64,000 nt of DNA, from contig NZ_CP137854.1 in assembly GCF_033546935.1 (NCBI RefSeq), forward strand, positions 682,001-746,000. Direction: 5' to 3'. The first letter of the stretch is position 1, and every line of letters begins with the position of its first letter. Under the pieces are notes generated by a model. The model searched no databases. It was not told where the DNA came from and worked only from the letters and a program-made list of their open reading frames with translations. Below, in pieces: positions 41,468 through 51,533 of this stretch. The position numbers and the translations under genes were made by a program. The DNA is from Xylophilus sp. GOD-11R (GTDB lineage Bacteria > Pseudomonadota > Gammaproteobacteria > Burkholderiales > Burkholderiaceae_C).

Positions 41468-43822
41468 ATGAACAAGACATCCCTGGCCGGCGCGATCGCG
41501 CTGGCCTTCCCTTTCGCCGTGCCGTGCGCATGGGCGCAAGAAACCGTACCGGACGCCGCCGCCGCCGCGCCAGTCAAGACCCTGGGCGTGGTCACCGTCA
41601 CCGGCGGCCAGCCTACCTCGCTGCCCACGCAAATTCCCACCACCATGGAGGGCATCACCCGCGAGCAGATCGAGCGCACCGTCAACGCCAGCGACAGCGA
41701 GGACGCGCTCAAATACTTTCCCAGCCTGCTGGTGCGCAAGCGCTACATCGGCGATTACAACCACGCGATCCTGTCGAGCCGCGCCTCGGGCACCGGCAAC
41801 AGCGCGCGCTCGGCCGTGTATGCCGACGGCATCCTGCTGTCGAACTTCCTCGGCAACGGCGTGGGCGGGCTGTCGTTTCCGCCGCGCTGGGGCCTGGTGA
41901 CACCCGAGGAGATCGAGCGCGTCGACGTGATGTACGGCCCGTTCTCGGCCGCCTATCCCGGCAATTCGGTGGGTGCGGTGGTCGATTACGTCACTCGCAT
42001 GCCGACGCAGTTCGAGGCCCACGCCAAGGTCGGCTACACCTCGCAGCCCTTCGAGCTGTACGGCACCAGCCAGACCTACCGCGCCTGGCAGACCAGCGCC
42101 TCGCTCGGCAACAAGAACGGCGACTGGTCGTGGTGGCTCAACGTCAACCGTACCGACAGCGAAGGCCAGCCGCTCACCTTCGCCAGCCGCACCCGCGCCG
42201 CCGGCACCGCCTCGGCGGCCGGTACGCCGGTCACCGGCGCCGTGCCGGGCAGCAATGCGGCCGGCGCGCCGTGGTATGTGCTCGGCGCGGGCACGCAGTA
42301 CCACACGGTGCAGGACCACCTCAAGGCCAAGCTCGCCTACGACATCACGCCTACCATCCGCGCCAGCTACGTGCTGGGCTTGTGGCAAAACCGCGCGGCC
42401 GGCAACGCCACCTCGTACCTGCGCGACGGCGCCGGTAACGCCGTCTACAGCGGGCCGGTCAACATCGGCGGCGCCGCCTATACCGGCGCGCAGGCGCTCG
42501 GCGGCGGCGACTTCGCGACCACCCGCGAGAACCTGCTGCACGCCATGCACGGGCTGTCGGTCAAGAGCCATACGCAGGGCGTGTTCGACTGGGAAGTCGC
42601 CGCCAGCCTGTACGACTACCGGCAGGACGACAAGCGCCAGAACGCCGCGAGCAACCCGCTGCCCGCCGCGCTCACCGGCGGCGCGGGGACGCTGGCCGAC
42701 GGCAGTGGCACCGGCTGGAACACGCTGGCGCTCAAGGGCACCTGGCGGCCCGGCGGCACGGCCGGTGCACACATCGTCGATTTCGGCTTCCAGCAGGAGC
42801 AATACAAGCTGCGCTACACCACCAGTACGCTGGCCGGCAACTACCTGGTCGACGACAGCGGTCCGCTGGCCAGCCAGGTGCGCGGCGACACCCGGCTGCA
42901 GAGCCTGTGGGCGCAGGACACCTGGCGCATCGCGCCGCGCTGGAAGGCGGTGCTGGGCGGCCGCGCCGAACGCTGGCAGGCCGCGGACGGCAGCACTGCG
43001 TTCTCGTCGACCAGCGCGTTGGCCTATCCCGACCGGCAGGAGAGCCACTTCTCGCCCAAGGCCGCGCTGTCGTGGCAATGGCTGCCGGCGACGGTGCTCA
43101 AGGCCTCGGTCGGCCGGGCGGTGCGCTTTCCCACCGTGGCCGAGCTCTACGGCGCCACGTCCACCACCAACTCGCTCTACATCAACGATCCGAACCTGCG
43201 TCCCGAGCGTTCATGGACCGGCGAACTCAGCGCCGAGCAGGACCTGGGCAACGCGCTCGCCCGGCTCACCTTTTTCGCCGAGGACACCCGCGACGCGCTG
43301 TATTCGCAAACCCTCTACGACCCCGCCGCCAACCGCAACGTCAGCCGGGTGCAGAACGTCGGCCGGGTCGCCACCCGGGGCCTGGAGGCCGCGATCAACG
43401 GCAGCGACGTGCTGGCCCGTGGCCTGGACCTGAGCGGCAGCGTCACTTATGCGCATTCGGTCATCAAGGAAAACGACGGTTTCGTCGCGGTGCCGGGCGA
43501 CACCATCGGCAAGCGCCAGCCCAACGTGCCGGCCTGGCGCGCAACCCTGCTGGCCAGCTACCGCTTCGACGAACGCTGGTCGGCCAGCTTCGGCGCGCGC
43601 TACAGCGGCAGGCAGTACCGCACGCTCGACAACAGCGACGTCAACGGCTTCACCTACCAGGGTGTCAGCCGCTTCTTCACCACCGACCTGCGGGTGCGCT
43701 ACCGCATCGCGCGGCAGTGGACGGCTGCGTTCGGCATCGACAACCTGAACAACTACCAGTACTGGAACTTCCATCCCTATCCGCAGCGCAGCTATACGGC
43801 GGAGCTGAAATGGGACCTATGA
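41468..43822 (+). CDS. TonB-dependent outer-membrane receptor, probably copper-linked
   Basis: A 784-aa outer-membrane receptor. Signal peptide (LAGAIALAFPFAVPCAWAQ), TonB-box-like region (TLGVVTVTGG), plug domain (ALKYFPSLLVRKRYIGDYNH, SAVYADGILLSNFLGNGVGG, RVDVMYGPFSAAYPGNSVG), and a 22-strand barrel ending in an aromatic-containing strand (SYTAELKWDL). It belongs to the group of receptors adjacent to PCuAC/YcnI and DUF2946 genes, associated in several bacteria with copper supply. Its metal or chelate is not known. Precedes the YcnI-PCuAC gene by 68 bp. Confidence 0.9.
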   Translation: MNKTSLAGAIALAFPFAVPCAWAQETVPDAAAAAPVKTLGVVTVTGGQPTSLPTQIPTTMEGITREQIERTVNASDSEDALKYFPSLLVRKRYIGDYNHAILSSRASGTGNSARSAVYADGILLSNFLGNGVGGLSFPPRWGLVTPEEIERVDVMYGPFSAAYPGNSVGAVVDYVTRMPTQFEAHAKVGYTSQPFELYGTSQTYRAWQTSASLGNKNGDWSWWLNVNRTDSEGQPLTFASRTRAAGTASAAGTPVTGAVPGSNAAGAPWYVLGAGTQYHTVQDHLKAKLAYDITPTIRASYVLGLWQNRAAGNATSYLRDGAGNAVYSGPVNIGGAAYTGAQALGGGDFATTRENLLHAMHGLSVKSHTQGVFDWEVAASLYDYRQDDKRQNAASNPLPAALTGGAGTLADGSGTGWNTLALKGTWRPGGTAGAHIVDFGFQQEQYKLRYTTSTLAGNYLVDDSGPLASQVRGDTRLQSLWAQDTWRIAPRWKAVLGGRAERWQAADGSTAFSSTSALAYPDRQESHFSPKAALSWQWLPATVLKASVGRAVRFPTVAELYGATSTTNSLYINDPNLRPERSWTGELSAEQDLGNALARLTFFAEDTRDALYSQTLYDPAANRNVSRVQNVGRVATRGLEAAINGSDVLARGLDLSGSVTYAHSVIKENDGFVAVPGDTIGKRQPNVPAWRATLLASYRFDERWSASFGARYSGRQYRTLDNSDVNGFTYQGVSRFFTTDLRVRYRIARQWTAAFGIDNLNNYQYWNFHPYPQRSYTAELKWDL

Positions 43823-43890
43823 AGCTGCTTTGTCCTCGCTTGTTTGCAAGGACCGATATCTCTCGCCTTCCTCTCCCACGGAGCACATCC

Positions 43891-44799
43891 ATGAACCGAC
43901 TTCCTCTTCTCTCCCGCATCGCCTTTCTGACCGCCTCGCTCGCCGCCGGTGCAGCGGCACAGGCCCACATCACCTTGCCGCCCGGTGGCGCCACGGCCGG
44001 CACGCGTTACGACGCTGCCTTCCGGGTCGGCCATGCGTGCCAGGGGTCCATGGCGACCAATGCCGTCACGGTGCAGTTGCCCGAAGGCTTCGAGTTCGTC
44101 TCGGCCCAGCCGCGCACCGGCTGGACGCTCACCACGTCCGGCCGCACCGTGTCGTGGAAGGCCGAGTCCGCGCAGACCGCGCTGCCGACGGGTGAGCGGG
44201 CCGAGTTCATCGTGCGCGGAAATCTGCCGGCGCGGGCCGGGACGCTGTTCTTCCCGGTGCTGCAGGGGTGTGACAAGGGCAGCGCCGACTGGGCGCAGCT
44301 GCCTTCGTCGGCGCAGGACAAGGCTGTTTTTCCGGCGGCGCGGCTGGAGGTGCTGGCGGCCGGGGTGGCGCCGGTCGAGGTCAAGGATGCGTGGATACGT
44401 ACGGCCGTGAAAGGTCAGAGCGGGACGGGTGGTTTCATGAAGCTGCAGGCGCCTTCGGGCGGGCGGCTGGTCGGGCTCAGGGCGGCGGAGGCCGGGGTGG
44501 CCGAGGTTCACGAGATGAAGATGGAGGGGGATGTGATGCGGATGAGGGCGCTGCCCAATGGGCTGGAGTTGCCGGCCCGGCAGGTGGTGGAGCTCAAGCC
44601 GGGGGGGTATCACCTGATGTTGACGCAGCTCAAGGATGCTTTGCCTGTGGGACGGGAGGTTGCCTTGACTCTGGACTTTGTCGATCTGGAGGGGCGCAAG
44701 AGCAGTGTGGTGGTGAAGGTGCCGGTTTTGGCTTCGGCTCCTGGGGGAGGGGGCGCTGCCGCTGGGCATGAGCATGGGATGAGTGGGATGAAGCACTGA
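43891..44799 (+). CDS. Periplasmic YcnI (DUF1775)-PCuAC copper-chaperone fusion
   Basis: A 302-aa exported fusion protein starting at ATG 43891 with GGAG upstream; an in-frame ATG at 43819 overlapping the TonB stop would only add a 24-residue leader. Signal peptide ending AAAQA-H: mature N-terminal histidine as in copper-binding YcnI proteins. DUF1775 domain (residues about 25-160), then a PCuAC domain (about 168-285) with its Cu(I) ligands in EVHEMKMEGDVMRMRAL and GGYHLMLTQLK. The tail is Gly/His/Met-rich (GHEHGMSGMKH), a likely extra copper site. With the TonB receptor and DUF2946 it forms a copper-acquisition set. Confidence 0.92.
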   Translation: MNRLPLLSRIAFLTASLAAGAAAQAHITLPPGGATAGTRYDAAFRVGHACQGSMATNAVTVQLPEGFEFVSAQPRTGWTLTTSGRTVSWKAESAQTALPTGERAEFIVRGNLPARAGTLFFPVLQGCDKGSADWAQLPSSAQDKAVFPAARLEVLAAGVAPVEVKDAWIRTAVKGQSGTGGFMKLQAPSGGRLVGLRAAEAGVAEVHEMKMEGDVMRMRALPNGLELPARQVVELKPGGYHLMLTQLKDALPVGREVALTLDFVDLEGRKSSVVVKVPVLASAPGGGGAAAGHEHGMSGMKH

Positions 44800-44896
44800 T
44801 GGGCTTCTTTGGAATGTTTCTCTCTGCCGAGGGGCTTGCTCTTTGTTTTTGAGCAGGGTGCTTTTTTCCTGTTTCTTCTCTTGGCAGAGGGCGGAG

Positions 44897-45520
44897 CTGG
44901 GGGCTTGCGCGCCCCCAGACCCGCGGTAACTTTCTTTTGTTGGGACAAAAGAAAGTCACCAAAGAAAAACCCTTGAAGACGAGCTCGAGGCTCGGTCGGG
45001 CCATTGCTTCGCTCGGCCTGGGGAATGTGCCTTCGAACGCTCTAACGGCAACAGTTTGGACAAGGGTCGATCCAGCGCCATGGCCCCTGCTTCGCAGGGT
45101 CGAGGCTGAGAGGATAAGAACAGGCGACCGCACTGGTGGAGCGCGCAGGTGGCATGCGAAGTGCCCTGCTGGAATGCTGAGCGTGGCACTCGAACATCGA
45201 CCCGCAGGAGAGCACGAACGGGCGGGCCATCACGGCGTGACCTGGACCACATGCGCCGTGCGCGTGGCGATCGAATCAGCGCGGCCCCCTCACCGTGCTC
45301 AGTGCGGTCGCCTGTCCTTACCCTCTCAGCCCCGACCCTGCGAAGCAGGGGCAGAGGCACTGGATCGACCCTTGTCCAAACTGTTGCCGCTAGAGCGTTC
45401 GAAGGCACATTCCCCAGGCCGAGCGAAGCGATGGCCCGACCGAGCCTCGAGCTCGTCTTAGCGTTTCTTTGGTGACTTTCTTTCCGCGGAAAGAAAGTTA
45501 CCGCGGGTCTGGGGGCGCGC
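44897..45520. repeat. Repeat element copy B/C, hairpin-bounded inverted-repeat element
   Basis: Core element 44929-45498, flanked by CTGGGGG-type stems (44897-44918 on the left; right one degenerate). End hairpins: left 12-bp stem 44929-44940/44945-44956; right a 24-bp perfect palindrome 45475-45498. The two arms, each about 230 bp, are inverted copies of one sequence that is also the right end of copy A, around a 150-bp centre that matches the centre of copy D. No open frame with coding character. It separates the + strand copper cluster from the minus strand ureide cluster. Confidence 0.9.
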
Positions 45521-45598
45521 AAGTCCCCAGCTCCACCCTACGTTCAGTAGAAGAAAACCAAAACAGACCAGCCCGTTCAGCAAGAGCACCCCAAGCCT

Positions 45599-45772
45599 TC
45601 AGCGAGAAACCCGCCCAACCCCCAAATCGATATCGCCAAACACCTCAACCCGCCCCGCTCCCCCCGTCGAAGACGAATCACGCGAAGCAGAAGACCCGGT
45701 GGTCGTACACCCGACCACCCCCCAAACCGCCAACACCAGCGCCCCCACTCGCACCCACCGCAAAGAAAACAT
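45599..45772 (-). CDS. Small lipoprotein, 57 aa, coupled to GntR
   Basis: Starts at ATG 45772, whose A is the last base of the preceding GntR stop (TGATG overlap). Signal sequence (MFSLRWVRVGALVLAVWGVV) with a VVGC lipobox at about residue 22, then a Ser/Thr-rich tether and a short conserved-looking end RVEVFGDIDLGVGRVSR. Small Burkholderiales lipoproteins with a YG/FG-x-ID-x-GV ending are known to me as a recurrent uncharacterised group. Function unknown. It is easily missed because of its size. Confidence 0.6.
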   Translation of the reverse strand: MFSLRWVRVGALVLAVWGVVGCTTTGSSASRDSSSTGGAGRVEVFGDIDLGVGRVSR

Positions 45773-46497
45773 CACGTCCGACCCCCACTCTGCCGAGCCA
45801 AAAAAACCTGATGCAAGGTGATCTTGCGCACCTCCGCCTGACTCGTCTCGATATGCGTGCGCAACAGCAGATTGGCCTGCTTCCCCCGCTTGGCCAGAAT
45901 GGCATTCAGGATCTGCGCATGCTCGTCGTAGGTGGCGGTGATGCGCGGCTGCTGCGTGAAGTCCAGTCGCCGGATGATCCGGATCCGATCCGTGATGTCC
46001 CGATGCACCCGCGTCATCGGCCCGTTGCCCGATGCCGCGACCAGCTCGCAATGAAACTCCTCGTCCCAGGCCGATACCTGCGCGTTGTCGGTACTGCGCT
46101 GCGCAGGCGGCACCAGCCAGATGGCGCTCAAGGCCTCCAGCCGGGCCGCGTCGACCCGGGGGGCGTCCTCGCACAGTCGGGTGACCGCCGTGCTCTCCAG
46201 CACCAGCCGCAGCTCGTACAACTGCTCGAACTCGTCGAAGTCGAACGGCAGCACCCGCCAGCCCGCCCGGAACAACACCTCGACGAACCCCTCCTGCTGC
46301 AAACGAAACAGCGCCTGCCGCACCGGCGTGCGCGACACGCCCAGGCGCTCGCTGACCTCGCCCTCGGTGAACCGGTCGCCCGGCAGCAAACGAAATTCGG
46401 CGATGTCGCGCTTGATCAGCGTGTAGGCGTCTTCGGCGCGCGAACGAAACGCCGCCGGATCGGCCTTGGAGGGCAGGGTCGCAGGAATGGAGGACAC
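45772..46497 (-). CDS. GntR-family (FCD) regulator of the ureide cluster
   Basis: A 241-aa regulator: winged helix EDAYTLIKRDIAEFRLLPGD, RFTEGEVSERLGVSRTPVRQ, then FCD domain with the metal-binding EFHCELVAASGNGPMTRVHR and DEHAQILNAIL histidines. It is last in the leftward transporter/hydrolase operon, 23 bp after the isochorismatase-like gene. It probably controls the two transcription units of the cluster, which share a CTTGKAYACATG motif. The effector is likely a cluster metabolite such as allophanate, barbiturate or biuret; this is inference. Confidence 0.9.
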   Translation of the reverse strand: MSSIPATLPSKADPAAFRSRAEDAYTLIKRDIAEFRLLPGDRFTEGEVSERLGVSRTPVRQALFRLQQEGFVEVLFRAGWRVLPFDFDEFEQLYELRLVLESTAVTRLCEDAPRVDAARLEALSAIWLVPPAQRSTDNAQVSAWDEEFHCELVAASGNGPMTRVHRDITDRIRIIRRLDFTQQPRITATYDEHAQILNAILAKRGKQANLLLRTHIETSQAEVRKITLHQVFLARQSGGRT

Positions 46498-46520
46498 CGT
46501 CGGATGTTAGCGGCTCGCCT

Positions 46521-47240
46521 TCACCCGCCTGCCAGCACAGGCAATGCGGATGCCCCGGTGGCGAGCACCGCCAGCAGCGCGGAGCTGGGGGCGGTCCAGC
46601 CGACGATGGCGCCCTGCGCCTGCATCATCTCCACCGCCGCGGCTTTGAACTGCGGGAAATAGCTCTCGGTGCAGTCCTCCAGCAACAGGCAGTCGTAACC
46701 CCGGTCGTTGGCCTCGCGCATGCTGGTCTGCACGCAGACCTCGGTGGTGACGCCCATGAACAGCAGGTGCGTGATGCCCGCCGCCTGCAGCCGCTCGTGC
46801 AGGCCGGTGGCGTAGAAGGCGCCCTTGCCGGGTTTGTCGATGACCCATTCACCCGGCACCGGCGACAGCGCGTCGATGATCTGGTTGCCCGGCTCGCCGG
46901 CGACGAGGATCCGGCCCATCGGTCCGAGGTCGCCGATGCGCAGGCTGGGCGCGCCCCGGTTGCGCTTGGCGGGCGGGCAGTCCGACAGGTCGGCCGCATG
47001 CGCCTCGCGGGTATGCACCACCAGGCCGGATGCGGCGCGCCAGGCGGCCAGCACCGAGGCGCAGGCGGGCACGATGGCTTCGAGCAGCGACACGTCGTTG
47101 CCGAGCGTTTCGCCGAAACCGCCGGGCTCGATGAAGTCGCGCTGCATGTCGATGATGACCAGCGCGGCCGTCCGAATATCGAAGCGGTAGGCGAAGGGCA
47201 GGGCGTTCGCCACGGTGATGGTGTTGGGGTCGCTCATCAT
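46521..47240 (-). CDS. Isochorismatase-fold amidohydrolase (paralogue 1)
   Basis: A 239-aa cysteine hydrolase of the isochorismatase-like family. Catalytic triad Asp-Lys-Cys: [40 protein letters not shown] and [19 protein letters not shown]. Such enzymes include biuret hydrolase, RutB ureidoacrylate amidohydrolase and N-carbamoyl-sarcosine amidases, all releasing ammonia/CO2 from carbamoyl groups. Its second copy lies at 48841-49563 across the ATPase gene, with 4-bp overlaps, so both belong to one operon. Substrate unproven; biuret or ureidoacrylate-like compounds are candidates. Confidence 0.88.
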   Translation of the reverse strand: MMSDPNTITVANALPFAYRFDIRTAALVIIDMQRDFIEPGGFGETLGNDVSLLEAIVPACASVLAAWRAASGLVVHTREAHAADLSDCPPAKRNRGAPSLRIGDLGPMGRILVAGEPGNQIIDALSPVPGEWVIDKPGKGAFYATGLHERLQAAGITHLLFMGVTTEVCVQTSMREANDRGYDCLLLEDCTESYFPQFKAAAVEMMQAQGAIVGWTAPSSALLAVLATGASALPVLAGG

Positions 47241-48844
47241 GCGGAAACCTCCTCGGGGGTGGCGGGGGCGTGGTGGTCGCCGCCCATGTAGGCGCCGAGC
47301 ACCGCGCGTTCGGCGTCGGAAGCGGCGGTCTCGTAGACGATGCGGCCTTCGCTCATCACCACGATGCGGTCGGCGAGCTCCAGCAGTTCGTCCAGGTCTT
47401 CGCTGATCAGCAGCACCGCACCACCGCGTTCGCGCACCCCGAGGAGGCGCGAGTGGATCTCGGCGACGGCCGCGAAGTCGAGCCCGAAGACCGGGTTGGC
47501 GGCGATCAGCACGTTGATGTCGCCGGCCAGTTCACGGGCCAGCACCGCGCGCTGCACGTTGCCGCCGGAGAGGCTGGCGATGGGCGCGTTCTCGCCGCGG
47601 GTCTTCACGCCGTATTCGGCGATCCATTCGCGTGCGCGCTGGCGCCAGGCGCCGGCGTCGAGCCAGCCGCCCTTGGACAGCGGTGGCCGGTCGAAGTCGC
47701 GCAGCGCCATGTTCTCGGCCACGCTCAGCTCACCCACGCAGGCGTTGCGCAGCGGCTCTTCGGGCAGGCTGCGCACCTTGAGCTGGCGGTTCTCGGCGCG
47801 CTGGCCGCGGTAGGCGCGGCCGAGCACGGTGACTTCGCCGCCGAGCCGCGCCCGCTGGCCGACCAGGGCTTCGACCAGCTCGCGCTGCCCGTTGCCCGAG
47901 ACGCCGGCCACGCCGAGGATCTCGCCGGTGCGCACGTGCAGGCCGAGGTCCTGCACGGCCAGCGTGCCCCGGTCGCCGAGCGCCTGCAGGCCGCGTACCT
48001 GCAGGGCGATGGGGGCTTCGGGGTCGGCGGGCCTGCGCTGCGCCGCATGTTCGTCGCCGCGCTCTTCCTCGAGCGGTGGCGGCGCGGAGCCCTCGCCCAT
48101 CATGGCGCGGGCCAGGCGGGCGGGGTCGGTGTCGGCGACCGCGCAGTGGTGCACCGCGCGGCCGCGCCGCAGCACGGTGACGTTGTCGGCATAGGCGGTC
48201 ACCTCGCGGAACTTGTGCGTGATGATCAGCACGGTGCACTGGCCGCTGCGGGCGAACTCGCGCACATGGCCGAGCACCTCGTCGGCCTCCTGCGGGGTAA
48301 GCACCGAGGTCGGCTCGTCGAGGATCAGCAGGCGCGGCTTCAGGTAGAGCTGCTTGAGCAGTTCGAGCTTCTGTTTTTCACCGGCGGCCAGTTCGGAGGG
48401 CTTCTTGTCGAGGTCCAGCGCGAAGGGCGTGGTCGAGAGAAAGGTTTCCAGTTCGGCGCGCTGGGCTTTCCAGTCGATCAGCGCCGGCGTCTTGCCGCCG
48501 GCCAGCAGCAGGTTCTCGGCCACGGTCATGCCGGGCGCCAGGGTGAAGTGCTGGTAGACCATGCCGATGCCGAGCGCGCGCGCCACCACCGGGTTGGCGA
48601 TGTCCTGCTCGCGGCCGTCGATGAGGATGCTGCCTTCTTCTGCGCGCTGGAAGCCGGCGACGCACTTCACCAGCGTGCTCTTGCCCGCGCCGTTCTCGCC
48701 GAGCAGGGCGTGCACCGTGCCGGGCTCGACACGCATGGTGACGCGGTCCATGGCGGTGAAGGCGCCGAAGCGTTTGGTCAGCTCATAGGTGTCGAGCGCG
48801 AGGGCGCCGGTGGGGCGCGGCACGGGGTCGAGCGGGGCGATCAT
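47237..48844 (-). CDS. ABC transporter double ATPase (BMP/nucleoside-type)
   Basis: A 535-aa ATPase with two nucleotide-binding domains. First: Walker [21 protein letters not shown], degenerate signature [15 protein letters not shown], Walker [20 protein letters not shown]. Second: Walker A-like [16 protein letters not shown], signature [15 protein letters not shown], and a Walker B lacking the Glu ([15 protein letters not shown]), the usual asymmetry for nucleoside/sugar-type importers. Partner of the two permeases at 50613-52633 and the BMP receptor. Overlaps both isochorismatase-like genes by four bases. Confidence 0.93.
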   Translation of the reverse strand: MIAPLDPVPRPTGALALDTYELTKRFGAFTAMDRVTMRVEPGTVHALLGENGAGKSTLVKCVAGFQRAEEGSILIDGREQDIANPVVARALGIGMVYQHFTLAPGMTVAENLLLAGGKTPALIDWKAQRAELETFLSTTPFALDLDKKPSELAAGEKQKLELLKQLYLKPRLLILDEPTSVLTPQEADEVLGHVREFARSGQCTVLIITHKFREVTAYADNVTVLRRGRAVHHCAVADTDPARLARAMMGEGSAPPPLEEERGDEHAAQRRPADPEAPIALQVRGLQALGDRGTLAVQDLGLHVRTGEILGVAGVSGNGQRELVEALVGQRARLGGEVTVLGRAYRGQRAENRQLKVRSLPEEPLRNACVGELSVAENMALRDFDRPPLSKGGWLDAGAWRQRAREWIAEYGVKTRGENAPIASLSGGNVQRAVLARELAGDINVLIAANPVFGLDFAAVAEIHSRLLGVRERGGAVLLISEDLDELLELADRIVVMSEGRIVYETAASDAERAVLGAYMGGDHHAPATPEEVSA

Positions 48845-49563
48845 GCCGGGGCTCCCACGGCGGCGATCAGCGCCTCGGAGGTGGCGTGCGCGCCGAAGAC
48901 GCCGCCCTGCATGGTCACCATGTTCAGCGCGGCCTGGTGGTTGGCCGGATCGGTGGCGGCGGTGCAGTCCGACAGCAGCAGGCATTCGAAACCACGGTCG
49001 TTGGCGTCGCGCATGGTGGTGTGCACGCAGACGTCGGTGGTGATGCCCGCCAGGATCAGGTTGCGGATGCCCCGGCTGCGCAGGATGAGTTCGAGGTCGG
49101 TGGCGTAGAAGCTGCCCTTGCCGGGCTTGTCGATAACGGTTTCGCCGGGCAGGGGCGCGAGCTCGGGAATGATCTCCCAGCCCGGCTCGCCGCGCACCAG
49201 GATGCGGCCGCAGGGGCCGTCGTCGCCGATGCCCACGCCGCCCGCGCCGATCTGCCGCGAACGCCAGCGCTTGTTGGCCGGCAGGTCCGACAGGTCCGGG
49301 CGGTGGCCTTCGCGCGTGTGCAGGATGGCAAAGCCCAGCGGGCGCAGCGCGGCCAGGGTGCGGGCGATGGGCTGGATCGGCGCCTGGGTCAGCGAGAGGT
49401 CGTAACCCATCACGTCGACATAGCCGCCCTTGCCGCAGAAGTCGGTCTGCATGTCGATCACGATCAGCGCGGTGTTGTCCGGGCGCAGGTCGCCGTCGTA
49501 GGGCCAGGCGTAGGGGTGGGCCGCGACGTGGCGCGTGGCGGCGGCGGTGATGGACGCGGTCAT
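48841..49563 (-). CDS. Isochorismatase-fold amidohydrolase (paralogue 2)
   Basis: A 240-aa cysteine hydrolase, paralogue of the one at 46521-47240. Triad: [40 protein letters not shown] and [21 protein letters not shown] conserved FCGKGGYVD region after the catalytic Asp and an N-terminal [16 protein letters not shown] strand are as in biuret-hydrolase/RutB-type enzymes. Start ATG 49563 overlaps the formamidase stop by four bases. Two paralogues in one operon suggest two successive carbamoyl-releasing steps or different substrates. Confidence 0.9.
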   Translation of the reverse strand: MTASITAAATRHVAAHPYAWPYDGDLRPDNTALIVIDMQTDFCGKGGYVDVMGYDLSLTQAPIQPIARTLAALRPLGFAILHTREGHRPDLSDLPANKRWRSRQIGAGGVGIGDDGPCGRILVRGEPGWEIIPELAPLPGETVIDKPGKGSFYATDLELILRSRGIRNLILAGITTDVCVHTTMRDANDRGFECLLLSDCTAATDPANHQAALNMVTMQGGVFGAHATSEALIAAVGAPA

Positions 49564-50606
49564 GGCTGCTGCTCCTTCTTCGAAGGTTCGACCAGGGGAT
49601 GGCTGCCCGCGCCGCCGTAGTCGCGCGTGGGCGCCGCGAAGCCGCAGGAAGTGCCGTCGACCACCTGCACCTGATCGCTCCAGGGCAGGCGGTAGGTGCC
49701 GGCGGCCATGTCCTGCATGTAGGTGTAGGGGAAGTCCTGGGCGCCGCCCTTCACCGCCACGTAGCCGCGGTGGTAGAGCTGGTAGATGTTGTTCTCCACG
49801 CCCCAGCCGGTGCGCGCCTCGCGCACCAGGTCGGGCCGCAGCTCGCAGGTGATGATCTCGTCGACGCGGCCGCCGCCCTGTACCAGCACCGTGCCGTCGA
49901 AGCTGCAGAACATGCCTTCGCCCATGGAGTCGAAGTCGCCGTCGCTGCCGCACATGCAGACGCTGGCGGTATAGGCCAGGTTGCAGAAGGCGTTGGCCTG
50001 GTTGGTGATCTTCCAGGCGTGGCGGATCGGCGCGGTGTAGCCGGCGGTGCGCAGGATGATCTCCGCGCCCTTGTAGGCGGCCTCGCGCGCCATCTCCGGC
50101 AGCATGCCGTCGTGGCAGATGATGAGCGCGAGCCGGCTGCCGTTAGGGCCGTCGCAGACCGGCACGCCCAGGTTGCCCGGCTCCCACGGCTCCACCGGCA
50201 CCCAGGGATGCATCTTGCGGTAGTAGAGGCGGATCTCGCCGGTGTCGTCGATGACGATGCCGCTGTTGTAGGGGTTGCCGCCGGGGTTGGCTTCCATGAG
50301 GGAGAAGCAACCCCAGATGCGGTGGTCCACGCAGGCCTGCTTGAACGCGGCCACCTCGGGGCCGTCGAGCGAACACATGATCTCGGGCGAGGTGTCCATC
50401 GACAGTCCGTGCAGCGCGTATTCGGGAAACACCACCAGGTCCATGGTGGCCATGTTGCGGCGCGCCTTGCCCACCATGGCCACGATGCGCTGCGTCTGCG
50501 CCGCCAGTTCGGCGCGGTTGCGCACCGTGGGCAATTGCAGTTGCGCCAGGCCGATCACCACCCCGTGGGCCGACTTGTTGAGACCACCCAGACCGCTCAT
50601 GTTCAA
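49560..50606 (-). CDS. Formamidase (AmiF-like nitrilase-superfamily amidase)
   Basis: A 348-aa C-N hydrolase. Catalytic Glu-Lys-Cys: [60 protein letters not shown]. The CHDGMxPE sequence and MDTSP segment match AmiF formamidase, which splits formamide to formate and ammonia. It lies six bases after a permease gene and overlaps the second isochorismatase-like gene. Formamide or a small amide released by the other hydrolases is the probable substrate. Confidence 0.9.
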   Translation of the reverse strand: MNMSGLGGLNKSAHGVVIGLAQLQLPTVRNRAELAAQTQRIVAMVGKARRNMATMDLVVFPEYALHGLSMDTSPEIMCSLDGPEVAAFKQACVDHRIWGCFSLMEANPGGNPYNSGIVIDDTGEIRLYYRKMHPWVPVEPWEPGNLGVPVCDGPNGSRLALIICHDGMLPEMAREAAYKGAEIILRTAGYTAPIRHAWKITNQANAFCNLAYTASVCMCGSDGDFDSMGEGMFCSFDGTVLVQGGGRVDEIITCELRPDLVREARTGWGVENNIYQLYHRGYVAVKGGAQDFPYTYMQDMAAGTYRLPWSDQVQVVDGTSCGFAAPTRDYGGAGSHPLVEPSKKEQQP

Positions 50607-50612
50607 AATCCT

Positions 50613-51533
50613 TCAGCGTGTGGAAGACAGCTCGCCGGGCGTGCCCGGCGTCACGCTGCCGGGCCGGCAGGTGATGACGAGGATGACCAGGGTGAGCACG
50701 TAGGGGACGGTGCCGAACAGGTGATAGCCCCAGCCGACGCCGATCGACTGCAGCGCCGGCCCGATCGCCCCGGCGCCGCCGAACAGCAAGGCCGCGCCCA
50801 CGCAGCGCAGCGGACTCCATCGCGCGAAGATCACCAGCGCCACCGCGATCAGCCCCTGGCCGCTGGAGATGCCTTCATTCCAGCTGCCCGGATAGAACAG
50901 CGTGAGGCCGGCGCCGCCGAGCCCCGCGATGCAGCCGCCGAGGGCGGTGGCGGCGATGCGGATGCCCGGCACCGAATAGCCGAGTGCGCGTGTTGCGTTG
51001 GCCGAATCACCGGCCAGCCGCACCAGCAACCCGGCGCGGGTAGCCGCGAAGGCCCAGTGCATGAGTACCGCCAGCGCCATGCCGATCGGCACCAGCACGT
51101 TCACCTGCAGGGCCGAGCGCACCACGGCGTTGTCGCTCCAGTCGCCCAGCGGCAGCGCGGGCAGCTGCGGCGCCTGCGGCTGGATCAGCGGCTTGCCCAG
51201 GTAGAAGGCCAGGCCGGTGCCCAGCAGCATCAGCGCGATGCCGGTGGCGACGTCGTTCACGCCGCGCAGCGAACACAGCACGCCGTGCAGCAGCGCCAGC
51301 AGGCCGCCGGCCGCAGCGCCGATCGCCACGCCCGCCCAGACCGAATCGGTGAGGTAGGCGCCGCCGAACGAAGCCATGGCCGAGAGCACCAGCACGCCTT
51401 CGAGCCCGAGGTTGATGCGGCCGGATTTCTCGGTGAGGCATTCGCCGAGGCTGACGAAGAGAAAGGGCGCGCCCACCCGCAGGGCGCCGCCCACGATGGC
51501 CGCGAAAAGGGCGATCCACTGGTCGGCTGTCAT
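50613..51533 (-). CDS. ABC transporter permease 2 (BMP system)
   Basis: A 306-aa permease with about nine membrane helices (IALFAAIVGGALRVGAPFLF, GVLVLSAMASFGGAYLTDSV, IALMLLGTGLAFYLGKPL, GIRIAATALGGCIAGLGGAG, LIAVALVIFARWSPLRCVGA). The GECLTEKSGRINLGLEGVL motif is the loop conserved in branched nucleoside/BMP permeases. Its start ATG 51533 overlaps the first permease stop. Forms the second half of the membrane pore. Confidence 0.92.
   Translation of the reverse strand: MTADQWIALFAAIVGGALRVGAPFLFVSLGECLTEKSGRINLGLEGVLVLSAMASFGGAYLTDSVWAGVAIGAAAGGLLALLHGVLCSLRGVNDVATGIALMLLGTGLAFYLGKPLIQPQAPQLPALPLGDWSDNAVVRSALQVNVLVPIGMALAVLMHWAFAATRAGLLVRLAGDSANATRALGYSVPGIRIAATALGGCIAGLGGAGLTLFYPGSWNEGISSGQGLIAVALVIFARWSPLRCVGAALLFGGAGAIGPALQSIGVGWGYHLFGTVPYVLTLVILVITCRPGSVTPGTPGELSSTR

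Noticed and set aside
42907..43890. Extension of the YcnI-PCuAC frame upstream into the TonB gene
   Set aside because: No signal peptide or domain; the signal sequence and ribosome-binding site place the start at 43891.
39571..45498. Interpretation of the repeats as a CRISPR array or an insertion sequence with transposase
   Set aside because: No short regularly spaced repeats and no transposase frame; the ends are hairpins rather than IS-type terminal repeats with target duplications that I could identify.
44630..45522. Frames of 160-190 codons within repeat element B/C on both strands
   Set aside because: Arise from the inverted arms and appear in both orientations; no conserved protein features.
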